From a virus, in IMG/VR virus record IMGVR_UViG_3300007735_000784, positions 1-64,000 of that record: a DNA stretch of 64,000 bases; one strand, written 5' to 3'. A program made the translations under genes and the position numbers. Positions 60,501-64,000 of the stretch are shown piece after piece; the first letter of the stretch is position 1, and each line of letters opens with the position of its first letter. The notes beneath the pieces were generated by a model, which saw only the letters and a list, made by a program, of their open reading frames with translations, searched no databases and had not been told where the DNA came from.

Positions 60501-61283
60501 TACTTTGCCGACCTAACTAACGGTTGTATCGTAAGAGATGCAGGAAATACACCTGTTTCCATATCAGGAAACAAAGAAACGGTAGCTGATCCATATAGAA
60601 TGAGCAGATATTTTAGAAACCTGTTTAAATTCATAAGGGATAACGGAGATGAAAACTTTAAAATAAGAGCCATGTGGGATGAATACTCTGGCTGTTATTA
60701 TTTTACTGTAAAAGACAATAGAAAAAGAGTTGATGGACAGGAAGATATAAGTGTAACTTTGGCGTTTCACGAAGCAAGTAACAGGTGGAAATCATTTTGG
60801 TCATTTGTACCGGAGTGGTATGAGAGAAGCGGAACCAATATGGTATCATTTAAGGACGGAGATATATGGGTACACTATACCAATGACGTTAGAAATAACT
60901 TCTACGGAAATCAATATACCACAAAACATAACGTAATCTGCAACCTATCTTACAATACCATGAAGGTATTTAATAATATAGATGTGGATTCAAATAAGGC
61001 ATGGGAGGCCACTAATGTTAGCGTTGCCCCAAATGCCATATATCCACAAGGAATGAGATCAAGAATAAAGAAAGGCAAGTTTGTAAACAAGGAAGGAAAG
61101 TTCCATGCAGCCTTTATGAGAGATATGCTAACACCTGGGATAAACAACCAATCACTAGCATTAGTAAACGGTAGAGCATTAAGAGGAGAGGCTGTAACAG
61201 TAACATTAGAGAATGATGATACGAGCTTGGTATGGACAAGGCAAGTAATAATTTACGTTACCCCTAGTGAACTAACAAGTTAA
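57537..61283 (+). CDS. Very large tail protein (muzzle-like)
   Basis: 1248 aa, beta-rich with many Asn/Ser/Gly and regular blade-like stretches; no catalytic motif recognised. In crAss-like phages a protein of about this size (the muzzle) forms the tail tube/tip downstream of the ring genes, and the present gene occupies that position. Late motifs YYFTVKDNRKRVDGQEDISV and QEDISVTLAFHEASNRWKSF resemble blades of tail-hub proteins. The call rests on size and context. Confidence 0.6.
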   Translation: MTANQPIDFRGTGLDTDSDIRAMQPGDSDSRLNCYYDSSDESNWGNIINVKGNLRPTDNPVLPSGVNEVIGSCEDLANSGVIYFIWNSEQKHQIRRWFSKTNAVQIILESPVLNFKRDYPIYHSNVIGDILTWTDGYQNPSNETDYNGPRSISISKSLGYMAALPWPSGYTAITQQVLDAIRYPPVLQPGASLMDIPGVQSLFAGKYMQFCYQYVYFDNSKSVFSPLTELLVSQNEDGDGNFVYDIDNAVDINVKTGPEIVSKINICVKVNGKFHYIVETIEKYDESGALNPGIANNSNYNYIYLGDKIINEVDPAEVNKPYDFVPQTAACQEVVEGNTLVYANVREGYKTPTTDLAASCEIIKATNDAPIFDSLDFGKNINYRSLSFKRGGIYRLGIIFRDFGGRTSFVSSSDLSQVQIPSLYVTPATPGDEWEFSLNQKPKITWTLTDNTLIPEWAESYEIVCTKDIRDLERTFYFTQWGACLGDEDAIYQNDKTTLLIPSTVGYSYQSGDRLRLVSQYTRASEITSSDLGEIVAPTAPGAFGNGRYPQKNIDTYNVDGSNDIIYDFVIQSFNEQTGRISFSGEVTGILPTNAYVWEIYNPTRTTTESEIFYGVGQSYIIENARQPNRSYYLSQNTIDGIDIFHRWKKIVWKPQRVKFRVNQVCIPVNPGPGITWPRNTNVALNGIDLSTVLFLQFPKSVSTVAPPVLSNLADANTSAKIIGFKDEKYGTSLNGNWSSFNMYYEPGVYPLNPSTMINILSGNILNQNSWAVLSTIFNPHDIVPLDALGIIITAGQTHALMAASDDMTIEFDTNNNPAYVPLFTIGGGLPVDLELLQKETDPSFDIYLLCEDHSLSDFYESNMDSVGKPYVENINAERRHYIAKIRNGGRYFDNSFINQLFSFDSKAQESLQKRFNEITRIREVGFTLKVHQRNKMTAIYIGRTEIYDSQGASQLSLTDNILGSKNPADEYYGSYSPGADVKSIRNIYFADLTNGCIVRDAGNTPVSISGNKETVADPYRMSRYFRNLFKFIRDNGDENFKIRAMWDEYSGCYYFTVKDNRKRVDGQEDISVTLAFHEASNRWKSFWSFVPEWYERSGTNMVSFKDGDIWVHYTNDVRNNFYGNQYTTKHNVICNLSYNTMKVFNNIDVDSNKAWEATNVSVAPNAIYPQGMRSRIKKGKFVNKEGKFHAAFMRDMLTPGINNQSLALVNGRALRGEAVTVTLENDDTSLVWTRQVIIYVTPSELTS

Positions 61284-61288
61284 TTTAA

Positions 61289-61296
61289 TATATTTG
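61289..61296 (+). promoter_or_regulatory. Promoter -7 element before the 61312 gene
   Basis: TATATTTG, 15 bp before the ATG at 61312. No clear -33 TTG. Confidence 0.45.
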
Positions 61297-61311
61297 TAAA
61301 AATAATTCAAT

Positions 61312-62160
61312 ATGCCAACAGGAGCAATTACAGGAGCAACAGCAGGATACCAAGCAGGAACTCAGGGCATGAATCAAGCGATGTCAGGATTATCCGGTAT
61401 TAGTGGTATGCTTCCATTTATAGGCCCAATGGTTCAAGGAGGTATAGGTTTATTTCAAGGACTAAGTAATTTATTTGCTCCTAAAGCTGAGAGGCCAGTA
61501 CAGGAAGTACCGGAATCAATGCGACAAGCAACAGCCAATGCAGAGAGGTTAGCATCCATGAAAGAAATGCCAGGTTACGCTAATTTAGTGGGGCAAATAG
61601 ATACATCAGTAGGTACCGGTTTAAATACATTAAAAGAATCCCAAGGGGGTAATGCAGATATAGCACAGTCGGTAGCTGATTTAGTTGGTAAGAAAAATGA
61701 GGCTTTAATTGGGTTAGGAACGCAAAACGCAAACTTTAATATGGGTGCTAATCAAGCCTTACAAGCACAATTAAACGCCCAAGCCCAACAAGAGCAAGCG
61801 GCCTTTGATTATAACGAGAAAGACCTATACGATAGTGAAGCAGCAGCAGAATCAGCAATGACACAAGCTAGTACAAGTAATTTATTTAATGCAGCTAACA
61901 CCGCAGCCGGAGTAGGAGCATATAATAATTTAGCCAAAATGTACGGGCAACAGAATAATACTTATAACCCATTTGGAAACTTACTAGGACAAGCAAATAA
62001 CCAATCAGCTAACAATGGCGTTTCAAATACATCACAAGGAAACACATTTAATCCAAATTCAACCTTTCAAGGAGGGCGATTTGGAGGATTCAATATACCA
62101 GGAATGTTTACTGGCCAATATGGTGTAATGCCAACTTTTAACATTCCAAAATTATTTTAA
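61312..62160 (+). CDS. Internal virion protein with an amphipathic N-terminus
   Basis: 282 aa, rich in Gly, Ala, Gln and Asn. Residues 1-55 are glycine-rich and hydrophobic (MLPFIGPMVQGGIGLFQGLSNLF), typical of phage pilot or ejection proteins that insert into the host membrane. The C-terminal 80 residues are Asn/Gln-rich and low in charge. An ejection role is inferred from this and from the neighbouring large virion genes. Confidence 0.5.
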   Translation: MPTGAITGATAGYQAGTQGMNQAMSGLSGISGMLPFIGPMVQGGIGLFQGLSNLFAPKAERPVQEVPESMRQATANAERLASMKEMPGYANLVGQIDTSVGTGLNTLKESQGGNADIAQSVADLVGKKNEALIGLGTQNANFNMGANQALQAQLNAQAQQEQAAFDYNEKDLYDSEAAAESAMTQASTSNLFNAANTAAGVGAYNNLAKMYGQQNNTYNPFGNLLGQANNQSANNGVSNTSQGNTFNPNSTFQGGRFGGFNIPGMFTGQYGVMPTFNIPKLF

Positions 62161-62164
62161 ATAG

Positions 62165-63964
62165 ATGGCTGGAGCAAATGAAGTATTCTTAAAGCAAGCC
62201 GGAACGGGAGCCGCATGGATGGGTCCCCAAAGCTCTTTTGACCCTGTATTATTTGCAAGGGAAGCCGCTTATGCTAAAATTGGAGCAGAGCAAGGGAAGA
62301 AAGATGAGGAGAATAAGGCAAAAGCAGCGTTTCTAAAAGGACTAAAAATAAACCCAGAGCAGATATTAGCTAATGATGCAATGGAGGGGCAGCAGAGAGA
62401 ATTGACTAACCTCGATAATTATTTAGCTAAAATAATAAATACTAATGTAGGTTGGACACCCGAAATTCAGCAAAAAGCACAATATGAGGTTAGCCAGGTA
62501 GAAAACCTAATTAAAACATGGAAAGCCCAAGAGCAAGAGTTTTTGAAATTTCGTGAATTACAGAAGGATCAAAACCTATTACCGGAGGATATGAGTAAAA
62601 ATGGAGAAATGTGGTATGCTCCAGAACTTCATTTAGACGATCCAGAATTTCAGCCTTATAGACAGGAATTTGAAGATATACTAGAAAATGTTACTTCTAC
62701 ATCACCGAGGTATAAAGATGACCCCGTAGCCGCAACAACCAAGGCTAGAACAATATTTAGAGATAGACACAGGGAGTTTTTAAATCCTATCCAAAAACCA
62801 AAAGATATTGCTGTTTTATGGAATGGAGTAAGAGATTTAGTTACCAATAATATTAAACAAGTAACTGGATCTGACTATAATACTAAGACAGATGAATACG
62901 CTGATTGGGATAATGATGTAGAAATAACATTAAATAATGGCGAGAAGAAAACAATTAAGTCTATAAAATCTAATGCAATAAATTATTATAATGGATCTCC
63001 CGATGCGCAATATTCAGCACAATATGGTTTAAGTAAACAGCCACAAGAGATTAAAGATAAGTATGCTAATTCTACAAATCCAGGGTTAGATTATTTCTTA
63101 GATCAAGTTAGGGGGTATAACCAAGACGTTATCACAAGCAATGCAACAAAAACGCCTGGTGGCGGAAATTCTATAAATTTTGGTGGCTATAGTACAACAT
63201 CAGATTGGACTCCAACACCATTGTCATCTACAATTACAACAACCAGGGATGCTGCTAATAATATTTATGGGGAAACAGATATTGATGGATTTAGTGTTAA
63301 TAAGGGCGAAAATCAATTAAACTTAGATAAAGTTGTTACGGCACCAATATATTATAAGTCTAATGACGCTACTCAAAACGCAGTTCCTTCAAATGCCACA
63401 AGTATAACACTTGCAGGGGTAAAACCATTTATGGCTCCTACATTTAGCGAAGATATTACATGGACTGATTTTGAGAAGGAATTAAGAAAAATCGAATATG
63501 ATACCCCAATTAAAAAGAAAACAGGTGAAATTATAGATAATGCCTATGAGGATTTTTTGTATGATTTTGGTAAAAGATATGCAAATGCTAAAAAAGAGGG
63601 CAAAATGGGTGGCATAATTTTAACTAAGGGGGAGCAGAAATTCTTAAAGAAAATTGGATTACAGAAATATATCGTTGGAGGCAAATTCGTGTCAGGAGAA
63701 ATGTCTTGGACCGAAACCAATGAGGATGGCGACCAAATTTTAAAGAAAGAACCAGCCGCAATAATTCCTTTATCTTATGTAAATACTGATATACAGTCAG
63801 TTACAAATATTGATTTTAACAAAGCACTTAATAAATATAAGGAAAAGTATAATGGCAATGTAACTGATTTTGAATATTTAAAGCCACAAGAAGATAAAAC
63901 CAATACCAAAGGTTCAAATACAGATAAAAAGAACCCAAGCGTTGACGAAGCAATAAATTATTAA
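62165..63964 (+). CDS. Internal virion protein with N-terminal helical part
   Basis: 599 aa, starting four bases after the previous stop. Helical N-terminal half (QKAQYEVSQVENLIKTWKAQEQEF), a Thr/Ser-rich middle, and a basic C-terminal region with KTNTKGSNTDKKN. No enzymatic motif. It is probably followed, in a circular genome, by the very large gene truncated at base 1. Cargo or ejection role is inferred from position. Confidence 0.5.
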   Translation: MAGANEVFLKQAGTGAAWMGPQSSFDPVLFAREAAYAKIGAEQGKKDEENKAKAAFLKGLKINPEQILANDAMEGQQRELTNLDNYLAKIINTNVGWTPEIQQKAQYEVSQVENLIKTWKAQEQEFLKFRELQKDQNLLPEDMSKNGEMWYAPELHLDDPEFQPYRQEFEDILENVTSTSPRYKDDPVAATTKARTIFRDRHREFLNPIQKPKDIAVLWNGVRDLVTNNIKQVTGSDYNTKTDEYADWDNDVEITLNNGEKKTIKSIKSNAINYYNGSPDAQYSAQYGLSKQPQEIKDKYANSTNPGLDYFLDQVRGYNQDVITSNATKTPGGGNSINFGGYSTTSDWTPTPLSSTITTTRDAANNIYGETDIDGFSVNKGENQLNLDKVVTAPIYYKSNDATQNAVPSNATSITLAGVKPFMAPTFSEDITWTDFEKELRKIEYDTPIKKKTGEIIDNAYEDFLYDFGKRYANAKKEGKMGGIILTKGEQKFLKKIGLQKYIVGGKFVSGEMSWTETNEDGDQILKKEPAAIIPLSYVNTDIQSVTNIDFNKALNKYKEKYNGNVTDFEYLKPQEDKTNTKGSNTDKKNPSVDEAINY

Positions 63965-63983
63965 ATATTTGAAACTTTTGCCT

Positions 63984-63997
63984 AAAGTTGGCGTTTA
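63984..63997 (+). repeat. Full copy of the phage-wide motif after the last gene
   Basis: AAAGTTGGCGTTTA, intergenic, 20 bp after the stop at 63964, near the end of the window. Other strong copies: 15738, 18437, 26660, 29169, 32033, 43616, 48435 (forward) and 12645, 25173, 30645, 42474 (reverse). Confidence 0.6.
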
Positions 63998-64000
63998 ATA

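Overview
The window looks like about 64 kb of a tailed phage genome (podovirus-type, resembling crAss-like phages) infecting a member of the Bacteroidota. Evidence for the host: AT-rich DNA, start codons without Shine-Dalgarno sequences, and many promoters of the Bacteroidota type (TTG/TTTG, 18-22 bp, then TAnnTTTG). Evidence for the phage: large terminase, portal, capsid, connector and muzzle-like genes in morphogenetic order. The window opens inside a large virion gene that continues to the left, so the sequence is a fragment or a permuted circular genome.

Layout. 1-4.8 kb: end of a very large internal virion protein and a structural protein. 4.9-10 kb: overlapping operon of methyltransferases and glycosyltransferases, including a beta-propeller/GT9 fusion. 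10-12.8 kb: two probable cell-wall enzymes, a nuclease, small and membrane proteins. 12.8-16.4 kb: recombination module (YqaJ exonuclease, SSB-like protein, ERF annealing protein). 16.5-22.4 kb: host-contact proteins (collagen-like fibre, two tandem poly-glycine proteins). 22.4-24.8 kb: a double-GT2 protein and small membrane (lysis-type) genes. 24.8-29.4 kb: leftward cluster of small early-type genes. 29.4-30.4 kb: gene-poor, hairpin-rich divergent region, possibly the replication origin or control region. 30.4-32.2 kb: small rightward genes.

32.2-36.8 kb is the standout: an array of nine attC-like integron recombination sites, all in the same orientation, separating gene cassettes. The payload is a PTH2-type peptidyl-tRNA hydrolase, three DNA methyltransferases, a possible YopX-like protein, several small proteins and one cassette without a convincing gene. 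No integron integrase is visible, so it resembles a CALIN (cluster of attC sites lacking integrase) inside a phage. Each cassette's start is complementary to its own end, as integron biology predicts, and four cassette ORFs start inside the preceding attC so that the attC arm encodes their N-terminus.

36.9-45.7 kb: primase-helicase, tandem GroES-like protein, terminase and a metallophosphoesterase. 45.9-64 kb: portal, scaffold-like protein, major capsid protein, fibres, connector (ring-like) proteins, a large muzzle-like protein and two internal virion proteins.

A roughly 14-bp motif (AAAGTTDGCGTTTC, either strand, sometimes as an 8+2+8 palindrome) recurs through the phage, inside and between genes. 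I saw no full copy in the cassette island. Functions below are read from motifs and context only; no database search was possible.
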